Shown here: in pieces, positions 34,082 through 41,822 of the stretch
How the letters are laid out: every line of letters starts with the position of its first letter
Numbering within the stretch: position 1 is the stretch's first letter
From: Streptomyces tropicalis
Lineage (GTDB): Bacteria; Actinomycetota; Actinomycetes; Streptomycetales; Streptomycetaceae
DNA: 64,000 bases
NCBI RefSeq assembly: GCF_029269835.1
Contig: NZ_JARJBB010000007.1
Coordinates: forward strand, 186,001-250,000
Direction of reading: 5' to 3'
Position numbers and translations under genes: made by a program
Notes under the pieces: generated by a model
Told to the model about the DNA's origin: nothing
The model's database searches: none
The model's input: the letters and a program-made list of their open reading frames with translations, nothing else

Positions 34082-34975
34082 TCAGCGGTCGAGTGCCTGG
34101 AAGCCGTAGCCGAATTCCGGAAAACCCTGCGTGGGGTCGTGGTCGCACTCCCAACTGTCGGTCATGGCTGAGAAGCGGGTCGAGCGTGGATCGGTTGTGG
34201 GCGACAGCATGATCCGCTCGTCACGCATGACGTCTTTCGAGCAGGTACGGTGCGTCGTCGGCGTGAGCCGGTACAGCGTGAAGAGGTCGCCCGAGAAGGT
34301 GGCGCGGCCGGTGAAGTCGTTGCAGCCCAGGTTGCCGGTGACCGTCCCGTCGCGGTGGAAGACGAAGTAGACGGCCCTGCCGGCCGCAAGCGGGTGGATC
34401 GTGTCCGCCACGCCCAGGTGGTCCACCTGCCAGCGCCTGCCGAAGAGACCTTTGGGCCACAGGAGTTTCAGGGCAAGATAGTCGCCCCGCGAATTCTTGA
34501 GGTCGATGGTGAGATCGTCGACTCGCCGTGTGATCGTCAGCCGCCCGCTGAAGATCGTGCGGAATTCCTCCTCGAAGGCACGATTCTTCGCCGCACACCG
34601 GATCCCGGCCGTCGGCTGCGCCACCGGAGCGCCGAGGGTGAGCGTGCCGGCGGTGACATGGGTGGTCCGGCGGAACGAGGTGCAGCCGTAACTGCCCGCG
34701 ACCGTGCCGTCATGGCCGAAGTCGACCCAGGCGCCGGCATGTGCAGGGGCAGCGGTGGTCCGTCCGCCGACGGTGATCCACTGTCCCAGCCAGCGCGCCC
34801 CTACCAGCAGACCGCCGGCTCCGCCCGGCCCCTTCGGAGGGGACCAGGCCGTGGCCGGCCCGGCGTGCCCCGATTCTCGACCATCGGTCCCCATGCGCGG
34901 GGCGCCGCACGCCGCAAGGGTGATCACGGCTGCAAGCAGGTGGCCGACCACGGCTCCCGTCCGGCGACTGTCCAC
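34082..34975 (-). CDS. META-domain lipoprotein (HslJ-like), two domains
   Basis: A 297-residue lipoprotein. The signal sequence VGHLLAAVITLAAC ends in the LAAC lipobox, so Cys23 would be lipidated and the protein exposed on the outer membrane face. Two META/HslJ-like domains follow. The first contains DFGHDGTVAGSYGCTSFRRT and the second contains VFHRDGTVTGNLGCNDFTGR, each with the diagnostic 'DGTVxGxxGCNxF' turn and a later cysteine. HslJ-type domains are linked to heat-shock/novobiocin tolerance in enterics, but the role in Streptomyces is undefined. It is the last gene before the second tRNA-derived repeat. Confidence 0.8.
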   Translation of the reverse strand: MDSRRTGAVVGHLLAAVITLAACGAPRMGTDGRESGHAGPATAWSPPKGPGGAGGLLVGARWLGQWITVGGRTTAAPAHAGAWVDFGHDGTVAGSYGCTSFRRTTHVTAGTLTLGAPVAQPTAGIRCAAKNRAFEEEFRTIFSGRLTITRRVDDLTIDLKNSRGDYLALKLLWPKGLFGRRWQVDHLGVADTIHPLAAGRAVYFVFHRDGTVTGNLGCNDFTGRATFSGDLFTLYRLTPTTHRTCSKDVMRDERIMLSPTTDPRSTRFSAMTDSWECDHDPTQGFPEFGYGFQALDR

Positions 34976-35229
34976 GCCTGGTCAGACGCCGGAGAGCATG
35001 TCCCGGTTCCGCATTTCGGATCGGCGACGACCTGAGTCTCACGCTCGGCTTCTGTGCATCCCCGAGCGAGGGGATGCGGGCAGGGAGGGCGCGGTGGCAG
35101 CGTCGAAGGCTTCTGACATCCAGCGCTGACATCGACGGCACCCTACGGCGGCGTACGCCGGCGTCTCCATCGGGCTGCCCCACCAGACGACAGCAGCAGC
35201 CGGAACGGGCCCGGATCGAACTCCTCAAG

Positions 35230-35342
35230 CGGGTGTCGCAGGTTCGAATCCTGCCGGGGGCACAGAGAGAGGGGCCGGCTCAGGAGGGTCTTCCTCCCCG
35301 GCTGGCCCTTCGTCGTTCCAGGCTCCGTGCCACACGCGTGCC
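35230..35342 (+). repeat. tRNA-Arg 3' end plus terminator, direct repeat copy 2
   Basis: Gap-free counterpart of 31370-31482. The T-arm here is canonical (GTCGCAGGTTCGAATCCTGC, then CGGGGGCA). A GGCCGGCT...GGCTGGCC-type hairpin follows. The anticodon and D arms are missing. The 3.86-kb spacing between the copies holds three genes and an IS630 remnant. Confidence 0.8.
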
Positions 35343-35429
35343 CGTCCACCCGGCGTCCTCTCCCGAGGAGCCGGAGACCGCTCCCCCACCGCCCCGGATC
35401 ATGGCCCCGAGCCGACCGCGATGGCCCGA

Positions 35430-36032
35430 TCACGGTCGCTGGTCATGTGCTGATAGATCAGCGCGGCGCGCGAAGGGATTGCCGCCAGACGTCCTGCCAG
35501 GCGTGGAAGGGGGTGTCTCCAAGATGCTGCGCGCGTCCCTCACGAAGTCCCGATAGGCCAACTGAACCCTGCCCTGCACGTCATGAAGCTGACTGCTCGT
35601 CTCTGACACGTCACCTCCGGACGCTTGAGCCTCGCCCCACGCCTGGAGGGATTTCAGTGTCTGCGAGAAGAGGACGGCAATCCTCCCGGCACTTTGCGAG
35701 GCAAAGTGAGGCCCAGCCACCGCGACTCGAACCCGAGCACTGCCAAAGGCATCCATCGCGTCCTTGAGTGCCGCCACGTAATCTTCGTAGCCTTCGGTCC
35801 GTGGCCCCTGTAGGGCGTCCTCCACGGCTGTCGCGGCCGCCGCAAAACGGTCATACGCGATGAGGAAGTTCTCATAGGCCTGCTGACGCTGCTGACGCAA
35901 CCACTGCCCATGCTCCACGCGTTCGCGGTCTCGCGTTTGCTGACGTGTCGCCAAATAGGTGAAGCACGCGGTGCCCAGTGTGCCCACTACGCCAACAGCC
36001 GCGCCGAGCACCGCAGCCAAGCCTTGATCCAC
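35430..36032 (-). CDS. Hypothetical membrane-anchored helical protein
   Basis: About 200 residues from GTG 36032 (GGAG five bases upstream). The first 30 residues form one transmembrane helix (LAAVLGAAVGVVGTLGTACF). The rest is helical and charged, with a coiled-coil-like stretch RQQTRDRERVEHGQWLRQQR then QQAYENFLIAYDRFAAAA, and a long C-terminal helical region. This resembles small actinobacterial proteins with an N-terminal anchor and a cytoplasmic coiled-coil that occur near mobile elements; function is unknown. It begins about 90 bp beyond the second tRNA-derived repeat. Confidence 0.6.
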   Translation of the reverse strand: MDQGLAAVLGAAVGVVGTLGTACFTYLATRQQTRDRERVEHGQWLRQQRQQAYENFLIAYDRFAAAATAVEDALQGPRTEGYEDYVAALKDAMDAFGSARVRVAVAGPHFASQSAGRIAVLFSQTLKSLQAWGEAQASGGDVSETSSQLHDVQGRVQLAYRDFVRDARSILETPPSTPGRTSGGNPFARRADLSAHDQRP

Positions 36033-36538
36033 GGCTCCATGCTGCCGGACAGCGCGTAGCCCGACAACGGGCACGCGCGTGTCGAACCTGTGCCGAAGTC
36101 CGCTTGAGCGTCGGCCAACCGGTCCTTCACGCCGTCTTGACGACTCCGCAGACCTGCACCGGGGACACGGTGCGAGGCGCCACGTCAGGCGCGGCCGAGC
36201 CCGGCTGTGGCGAGCAGAGGTGCGGTGATGGCATGCTCGGCGGGATCGTGCTCGGTGTCGGCCGCCTCCTCCAAGGTCTCGGCAGACGCTCTCCTCGACT
36301 GAATCGACCACAAGTCCCAGCCTGGTGGGCGTCCGGCACGTTCGGTCACACTGGAAGCGGCACCGGTTCGTCTTCCCCAGCCGAAGCCTTGGCGGCCCTG
36401 CCGCCGGAGCTGCTCGTCCGGATCGGCGGACGGCGCCGCCTTCCCGGCCCTGGGCCGCCATCGGCCCGGCTGGGAAGGGGGCCGCGGCGCGAAGTCCGCG
36501 GTGGTCGGAATCCCGCAGCATCCGCTCACGCAGGTGGC
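36033..36538. other. Intergenic stretch with possible decayed coding sequence
   Basis: About 500 bp. A minus-strand frame contains RPPGWDLWSIQSRRASAETL and ends GLGRA, which looks partly protein-like, but no family was recognised. It precedes the IS3 remnant. Confidence 0.35.
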
Positions 36539-36640
36539 GAGGTCGATGACCGGATCGGCGGCGACGCGCTCGTATGTCGCCCCGGGCATGGACTCGTACA
36601 GGGCCACGGCATCGGCCTTGAACTCGTATGTCGCCGGGGA
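36539..36640 (-). pseudogene. IS3-family OrfA remnant
   Basis: The frame reads SPATYEFKADAVALYESMPG then ATYERVAADPVIDL, matching the start of IS3-family OrfA proteins ('YSxEFKADAVALYRSRPGATxxSVAxDLGV'). The following helix-turn-helix and OrfB are absent. Confidence 0.6.
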
Positions 36641-36763
36641 GAGCGCTGGGCAGTACCCCTGCCCTGCAGGAAGTGCTCCCCGATTTGATGTCGTCCTGGT
36701 CCGGTTGCGCTGAGCGAGGAGGTGTCGGGACGCTGGGGTGGACAGCACCCCGTGGGAGGCGAA

Positions 36764-38314
36764 GTGGCTCCGATTCCTGGCACCCCGTCGTTCGACGGTC
36801 TGGGCCGGCGGCGTTTCCTCGGCCTGTGCGCCGGGGTAAGCCTCGGTGCCGCCGCCTGCAGCTCAGCGCCCGTCCGGCCGCACGCCGCGGACACGCACGC
36901 CGGGCGGCTCCGTCCGGAGACGGAACGCGGCGCCCAGGGTGACGCCGACTGGCGGCTGACCGCCACCGGTCCGGCCGACGCCGTCACCGGCTACGCCGAC
37001 CGGGTGAGTGTTCGGCCGGGGGAGGAGCTCGCCCTGCACGTGTCCACCAGCGCCGCGTCCTTCCGGGTCTGCGCGTTCAGGGTCGGCTGGTACGGCGGAC
37101 GGCAGGCCCGCCGGGTCTGGACCTCCGACTCCGTACCCGGCCGCGTCCAGAGCGCGCCGCAGGTGCTGCCCGCCACCCGCACCGTGCGCGCCGCTTGGCC
37201 GGCGACTCTGTCCGTCGACACTGGCGGCTGGCCCGAGGGTGCCTATCTGCTGCGGCTGGAGACGGACGGCGGTCACCAGCGGTACGTCCCGCTGATCGTC
37301 CGCTCCGCCGAGAGCCTGGGCCGTACCGTCCTGATGCACGCCCCTGCCACCTGGCAGGCCTACAACTGCTGGGGCGGCAGCAGCCTCTACAGCGGCGCGT
37401 CCGGAGCGTATGCCACGCGCTCCCTCGCGGTCAGCTTCGACCGCCCCTACGACGGTAGCGGTGCCGACAAGTTCCTGGTGTACGAGCGGGCGCTGGTGGT
37501 GCTGGCCGAGCGACTCGGCGTTCCGCTGGCATACACCACAGGCGTCGACGTGCACCGGAACCCCGACGTGCTGCGGGGAGCACACACCGTCGTGTGCCTC
37601 GGGCACGACGAGTACTGGACACCGGAGCAACGCGCCCATGTCACCGCCGCCCGGGACGCGGGCACGAACGTGGCCTTCCTCGGCGCCAACACGTGCTTCC
37701 GCCGCATCCGGCTGGAGACCGGCGAGCGGGCGGAACAGCGCACCGTCGTCTGCTACAAGACGTCCTACCGGTCCGACCCGTACTACGGCTCCGACCCAGC
37801 CCTGGTCACCAGCGACTACCGCCAGGCGCCTGCGCCGGACCCCGAGTCCTCCCTCACCGGGGTGCTGTACGAGGGCTATCCGGTCGACGCGCCCTATGTC
37901 ATCCACGCGGCCGACCACTGGCTCTACGAGGGCACCGGTGTGCGCTCCGGCGACGGCTTCCCGCACCTCGTCGGCGTCGAGTACGACCGGGTCACCCCGG
38001 GGATGCCGACCCCGGGCCAGATGGAGATCACCTCGCACTCCCCCCTGGTGTGCGACGGCCGGCCGAGCCACAGCGACTCGGCCTACTACGTTTCGGCGAG
38101 CGGGGCCGGCGTCTTCGCGAGCGGCACTATGCGCTGGGTGGAGGCCCTGACGGCCGCAACAGGCGAATTCGGCCGCGACCACGGCATGGACGCCGGCGCC
38201 CGCACCTTCGTGACCCGTACCACGGAGAACCTCCTGCGCACGTTCGCGCAGGGCCCCGCGGTCCGGCACGCCCCGCCACCGCGCGCGAACGTGAGCGCGG
38301 TGTACGAGGCCTGA
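36764..38314 (+). CDS. Exported N,N-dimethylformamidase beta-subunit-like protein
   Basis: A 516-residue protein from GTG 36764 (GGGAGG four bases upstream). The N-terminus has a Tat-like GRRRFLGLCAGVSLGAAACS signal with a possible lipobox (AAAC). An Ig-like beta domain (about residues 60-200) is followed by a large glutamine-amidotransferase-like domain typical of the DMF-amidase C-terminal family: MHAPATWQAYNCWGGSSLYS, HTVVCLGHDEYWTPEQRAHV and FLGANTCFRRIR. Most family members act on unknown amides. No alpha subunit gene is adjacent, so DMF itself is an unlikely substrate. Monocistronic. Confidence 0.8.
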   Translation: MAPIPGTPSFDGLGRRRFLGLCAGVSLGAAACSSAPVRPHAADTHAGRLRPETERGAQGDADWRLTATGPADAVTGYADRVSVRPGEELALHVSTSAASFRVCAFRVGWYGGRQARRVWTSDSVPGRVQSAPQVLPATRTVRAAWPATLSVDTGGWPEGAYLLRLETDGGHQRYVPLIVRSAESLGRTVLMHAPATWQAYNCWGGSSLYSGASGAYATRSLAVSFDRPYDGSGADKFLVYERALVVLAERLGVPLAYTTGVDVHRNPDVLRGAHTVVCLGHDEYWTPEQRAHVTAARDAGTNVAFLGANTCFRRIRLETGERAEQRTVVCYKTSYRSDPYYGSDPALVTSDYRQAPAPDPESSLTGVLYEGYPVDAPYVIHAADHWLYEGTGVRSGDGFPHLVGVEYDRVTPGMPTPGQMEITSHSPLVCDGRPSHSDSAYYVSASGAGVFASGTMRWVEALTAATGEFGRDHGMDAGARTFVTRTTENLLRTFAQGPAVRHAPPPRANVSAVYEA

Positions 38315-38490
38315 CGGCACAGCGTGGAGGTGCCACCGGTCGCTTTGGAGGTCTCCACGAGAGTGCCACGCGCCTGCGGGAGGCCAGGGCCTCCCAGCAC
38401 CACCCCACGGGCTCCGGCGACGCGCCTCCGCCTGCCCCGGCGGTAGCTGCCCCCTTGCCCTTCCTGGGTCACACCCTGGCCGATTCCGTG

Positions 38491-38513
38491 GTATCAGCGA
38501 TATCATCGCTACC
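38491..38513 (+). promoter_or_regulatory. Palindromic operator at the toxin-antitoxin start
   Basis: AGCGAT (38496-38501) and ATCGCT (38505-38510) form an inverted repeat around ATC, flanked by GGTA and ACC. It abuts the antitoxin ATG at 38514 and no Shine-Dalgarno sequence is present, so the transcript may be leaderless. It is a good candidate for ribbon-helix-helix autoregulation. Confidence 0.6.
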
Positions 38514-38813
38514 ATGTCTGGACCCAAGGCAATGAGTCTTCGTTTCCCCGATCCGGCCCAGCGTGCGGCGATCGAGGCCGCTGCGCGGCAGGAGGGCGTC
38601 AGCCTGCAGGAGTACATCCTGTCGGCTGCCTATGCCCGTGCCACTGCCGTGGAGAAGCGCTTCCTCGACGCGTTCGGCGAGTCGATGGCCTGCAGCGGCG
38701 AGGCGTTCTCCGAGGAGGCCGGCGCAGCCGATCCCAGCCGGGACCAGCGCGCAGCAGAGCTGCAGGCGCGGCGCGAGCTCGAGGAGCAGCGGGAGCGGGG
38801 TCACGCCGCGTGA
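38514..38813 (+). CDS. Ribbon-helix-helix antitoxin
   Basis: A 99-residue protein starting MSGPKAMSLRFPDPAQRAAI. The beta strand 'MSLRFP' followed by two helices (QRAAIEAAARQEGVSLQEYI and LSAAYARATAVEKRF) is the ribbon-helix-helix DNA-binding fold of DUF1778-like/CopG antitoxins. The C-terminal third is acidic and helical, suitable for toxin binding. The stop overlaps the start of the next gene (GTGA), typical of antitoxin-toxin pairs. The ATG is adjacent to a palindromic operator. Confidence 0.75.
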   Translation: MSGPKAMSLRFPDPAQRAAIEAAARQEGVSLQEYILSAAYARATAVEKRFLDAFGESMACSGEAFSEEAGAADPSRDQRAAELQARRELEEQRERGHAA

Positions 38814-39196
38814 CCCGGAACGACCCGCTCCAGCCTCTTGAGGTGACCTTCCTCCTGCACGCGGCCGAGTTGCTGCCCGGCGACCCCCAGGTGGACGACT
38901 TCGGCCCGCTCTACGCGGCGGTGGCCCGGGTCAATGCCCGGGCGATGGAGCACGACATCTACGGCTCCCTGCACCTCAGGGCGGCAGCCCTGCTCCAGAC
39001 GCTGGCGAGGCTGCCGTGTCTGGAGCACTCCAACGAGGCTTATGCCTGGCACTCGACGGTGGCGTATCTGGCTCTGAACGGGTGTCGGCTCGACTGTCCG
39101 CCGAAGGAAGCGGTGGCTCTGGCGCGGGATGCGGCCTCCGGGGCGGCGGGAGTGGGCCTGATCGGCCGACAGCTGCATGCATGGACGGCTGCCTGA
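38810..39196 (+). CDS. Doc/Fic-like toxin with a degenerate motif
   Basis: A 128-residue protein translationally coupled to the antitoxin (GTG start overlapping its stop by four bases). The layout is Doc-like: helix VTFLLHAAELLPGD, a 'LYAAVARVNARAMEHDIYGS' segment, LRAAALLQTLARL, then a loop, then WHSTVAYLALNGCRLDCPPK. In active Doc/Fic proteins, the loop before the last helix is H-x-F-x-(D/E)-G-N-(K/G)-R. Here the corresponding residues 71-80 are LEHSNEAYAW, so the GNKR portion is lost. The protein may have changed mechanism, or be inactive while the antitoxin persists. A Doc-type kinase activity cannot be assumed. Confidence 0.65.
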   Translation: MTRNDPLQPLEVTFLLHAAELLPGDPQVDDFGPLYAAVARVNARAMEHDIYGSLHLRAAALLQTLARLPCLEHSNEAYAWHSTVAYLALNGCRLDCPPKEAVALARDAASGAAGVGLIGRQLHAWTAA

Positions 39197-39380
39197 CCCG
39201 CCGTCGCGGCACAGTCCGGGGCGGTGTGGCCTGCCGGCGCACCGCCGTGCTCGGCAGCGTGTACGCGGGCGTCGACGCGCTCGCCAACCTGCACGCCAAC
39301 CGCGCCCGTCTGCTGCGCGGCGCCGCCTCCTACTACGCGGGCGGACTGCGCGCCGTCACCGCGCCCCCGCGCTGCGGCAC

Positions 39381-39950
39381 TCAACCAGAGCGCGCCACGC
39401 GGTGGCGGAGGTAGACGACTCCCGAGCTGAAGGTGCGGGCCTCCACGAGTTCGAGAGCCACCCGGCGCCCTCGCCGGGGGAAGAACGGAATGCCACCGCC
39501 AACCAGCACCGGGTAGACCCTGGCCCGGTACTCGTCGATCAGATCCAACGCGGCCGCCTCGGCGGCGAGGGTGGCGCCGCCGATCGCGATGTCGCCCTCC
39601 CCCGGCTCGGCTCGCAACCGCTCGATCTCCTCCGCCAGGCCGCCGGAGGCCGGGCGGGCGTTACCCTGCACCGTCGACAGCGTGGTGGAGAACACCACCT
39701 TGGGGAGCGACTTCCAGATCGCGGCGAACTCGAGCGTGGAGAAGTCGAGCGATGGATTCTGGTCGACGGTCTCCCAGTACAGCATCGTCTCGTACAGCCG
39801 TCGTCCCAACAGGTGGCAGCCGGCGTCTCGAATCTCGTCGGTGGCGAGGCGAAAGACCTCCTCGTCGGGCACCGTCCAGTCGAAGTCACCGGCCGGCCCG
39901 ACGATGTAGCCGTCAAGTGAAACGCCCATCGAATAGGTCACCCTGCGCAT
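39381..39950 (-). CDS. Dihydrofolate reductase-like (RibD_C) protein
   Basis: A 189-residue protein from ATG 39950 with GAGGAGG eight bases upstream. It begins MRRVTYSMGVSLDGYIVGPA, the 'SLDGY' start of the bacterial bifunctional deaminase-reductase C-terminal (RibD_C) family. CHLLGRRLYETMLYWETV, PKVVFSTTLSTVQGN and AIGGATLAAEAAALDLIDEY are the NADPH-binding and core segments. Such stand-alone proteins reduce unidentified pteridine- or pyrimidine-like substrates. The length is typical. Located downstream of a toxin-antitoxin pair, on the opposite strand. Confidence 0.85.
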   Translation of the reverse strand: MRRVTYSMGVSLDGYIVGPAGDFDWTVPDEEVFRLATDEIRDAGCHLLGRRLYETMLYWETVDQNPSLDFSTLEFAAIWKSLPKVVFSTTLSTVQGNARPASGGLAEEIERLRAEPGEGDIAIGGATLAAEAAALDLIDEYRARVYPVLVGGGIPFFPRRGRRVALELVEARTFSSGVVYLRHRVARSG

Positions 39951-40366
39951 CAGAAGTCCTCCTCGGCAACGGGCTCGACCGTACGACCGCCGGCGCGGCA
40001 GGAGCCATCGCGGCTCGCGGGATCCGCTGGACCGAGTCGCCTCACGAGGTCGTTCCGTTGAGAGAACCTCAAGGGCAGGGGGTTGCTCCCGGGCCGCCTC
40101 GGTTTCGGCCTGTGCTCGTCGACGATCACTCGTGCAGTGCAGGACGCAGGCAGCCATACCAGGGCGGCAGCCATCGGCTCACGCCAGTCCGCTCATGTCA
40201 CCCGGTCGTCTTCGCCCGGCTTCTCGCCGTACGGCCGGGGCCACACCCCGGTCTCGGCCCGCTCGGCTGCCCGGCACCGGCACCGGCACCGGCACCGGCA
40301 CCGGCAGGCCATGCCCGGGGAAGATCAACTCCGAGGAGCCGATGCCGGGGCGTAGCGCGGGACGGT
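39951..40366. other. Intergenic stretch with hexamer repeat
   Basis: About 415 bp upstream of the RibD_C gene. No other gene was recognised. Six exact CCGGCA units lie at 40271-40306. Confidence 0.4.
40271..40306. repeat. Hexanucleotide CCGGCA, six perfect copies
   Basis: Six tandem copies of CCGGCA (36 bp) lie just beyond the 3' end of the ZIP transporter gene. No coding role is seen. Confidence 0.9.
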
Positions 40367-41197
40367 TCAGGCGCCGGCAGCCGTGACCACGGCGTCCGTG
40401 GCGAAGCCGAGCAGGAGGCCGAGCAGGACGCACCAGGTGGTGAGTGTCTTGAGTCCCGTTTTGCGGGCGACGGCCAGCAGTTCGATGACCACGTAGAGGA
40501 TCGACCCGGCGGCGAGGCCGAGGAAGGCGATCGACAGGGTGTCGTTGACCAGGTACTGGCCGAGGAGCGTGCCGAGGAAGGTGGGACCGCCGCCGATCAG
40601 GCCGAGCCACAGCAGCGTCAGCCAGGAGGGGCGCTCGCCTTCGGCGGCGAGAGGGGCGACGATCCCGAAGCCCTCGGTGGCGTTGTGCAGGCCGAAGCCG
40701 ATGATCAACAGAACGGCGAGGGACAGTTCACCCTGGGCGGCGGAATTGCCGATGGCCAGTCCCTCGGCGAAGTTGTGCAGGCCAATGCCCGTGGCGATCA
40801 TCAGCGCGAGTGAGCCTGCCTGGCTGCGCGTCTTCGGCGCCAGTTCGGTGGTCGCGGCGGCACCAGGGCCCGCGGGCCGTGCGGCTGCGGCCCGGCGGCG
40901 CCGACCGATCCAACCGTCGTAGTGCACGAGTCCGGCCAGGCCGACCGTCAGGCCCACAGCCAGGGTGATACCTCCAGAGGCGACGGTTCCCCACGTGTGG
41001 GTGCCCAGAGCCTCGTCGATCGGCTCCCAGGCGTGCGTCAGCACGTCCCACACGAGGAAGGTCAGGATCCCGACGGCGACAGCGTTCAGGGCCGCCCTGA
41101 TGCGGGGCGCGGGCGTGCGCAGGCGGCCTATGGGGAGGCCGAGGTAGATGGTGAAACCCGCAAGGGCACCGAGCAGGGCGATGTTCACGCTGGGCAT
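40367..41197 (-). CDS. ZIP-family metal transporter
   Basis: A 276-residue transporter starting MPSVNIALLGALAGFTIYLG. It has eight hydrophobic segments. The metal-binding helices IV and V carry GIGLHNFAEGLAIGNSAAQG and GFGLHNATEGFGIVAPLAAE, the H-N-x-x-E-G pairs diagnostic of ZIP proteins. A variable cytoplasmic loop (RRRRAAAARPAGPG) lies before them. Likely function is uptake of divalent metals such as Zn2+, Fe2+ or Mn2+. An iron-box-like sequence lies about 50 bp upstream. ATG 41197 was preferred to 41230 because the extra residues are polar. Monocistronic. Confidence 0.85.
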   Translation of the reverse strand: MPSVNIALLGALAGFTIYLGLPIGRLRTPAPRIRAALNAVAVGILTFLVWDVLTHAWEPIDEALGTHTWGTVASGGITLAVGLTVGLAGLVHYDGWIGRRRRAAAARPAGPGAAATTELAPKTRSQAGSLALMIATGIGLHNFAEGLAIGNSAAQGELSLAVLLIIGFGLHNATEGFGIVAPLAAEGERPSWLTLLWLGLIGGGPTFLGTLLGQYLVNDTLSIAFLGLAAGSILYVVIELLAVARKTGLKTLTTWCVLLGLLLGFATDAVVTAAGA

Positions 41198-41243
41198 GGG
41201 GACTCCGGTCTGACGTGCAGGGATGCGCACAGAACCTAAAACA

Positions 41244-41262
41244 GGGAAGGCTTACCTAACAA
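41244..41262 (-). promoter_or_regulatory. Iron-box-like operator upstream of the ZIP gene
   Basis: On the minus strand the site reads TTAGGTAAGCCTTCCCTGT, matching the DtxR/DmdR consensus TTAGGTTAGGCTAACCTAA at about 12 of 19 positions, with a perfect left half. It lies 46-65 bp before the ZIP start. Confidence 0.4.
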
Positions 41263-41822
41263 GTCACGCCGGGCGGGATCACGGAAGCTTGGTCAAGTCA
41301 TTGCCCGGCGGGCCGGTGCGCCCGCTTGCACCCCCGCCCGACCGCCGGGGGGCCACAGGGGCCGCATCCCGGCCCGTCCACCGTTCCACCGGCCGGCCGC
41401 CCAGGTCCCCCACCGGACACAGCGACGCCTCGAGGTGTCGCTGAGCTCGATGCTGCACATCTCACACGCGTCCACCGCCGACTCAGGCGTCGAGGAGAGC
41501 GTCCGTGGGTCCCGGGCGACCGGCCCGACGCCGGGTTCGCGGGCGTGGCGTGCGGTGCGAGGCCGATCGGCTGCCCCATCGCCCGCTGCACCTGTACCGC
41601 CGCGACCGGGTGAACGGCGCGCGCTCGCGGAGTTGACGGGCTCCCACTCGACACCCTTTGACACCCTTTGAGGTCATCCGGCTCGGTAGGCAATTGGTAA
41701 AGGAAGGGTTTCGATTCCTTCCGCTCCGCACTGCGGGAGAACGTCAACCCTTTCGGGTCGGCGCAACCTGGTGAAGCACACACTGGCTCGGGAGCCAATC
41801 CGGACGACGAGGGAGCCTGATC
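41263..41822. other. Intergenic region with a tRNA-like fragment
   Basis: About 560 bp upstream of the FAD monooxygenase. No gene was recognised. A direct repeat of ACACCCTTTG (41651-41670) and a tRNA-like 3' fragment near 41690-41730 are present. Confidence 0.4.
41689..41730 (+). other. Possible tRNA D-loop and T-arm relic
   Basis: CAATTGGTAAAG resembles a D-arm end and leads straight into GGAAGGG-TTTCGAT-TCCTTCC and GCTCCGCA, which look like a T-arm and 3' acceptor. The anticodon arm is missing and the T-loop has an extra base. It could be a relic of an attachment site or coincidence. Confidence 0.25.

Noticed and set aside
35143..35433. Minus-strand frame containing LCPRQDSNLRHPLEEF
   Set aside because: Same artefact as above, from the second tRNA-Arg-derived repeat.
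36185..36440. Minus-strand frame RPPGWDLWSIQSRRASAETL as a gene
   Set aside because: Protein-like in part, but with no start, no domain and adjacent decayed IS3 sequence; left as unassigned.
41689..41730. Complete tRNA gene
   Set aside because: Anticodon arm missing and T-loop irregular; kept only as a possible relic.
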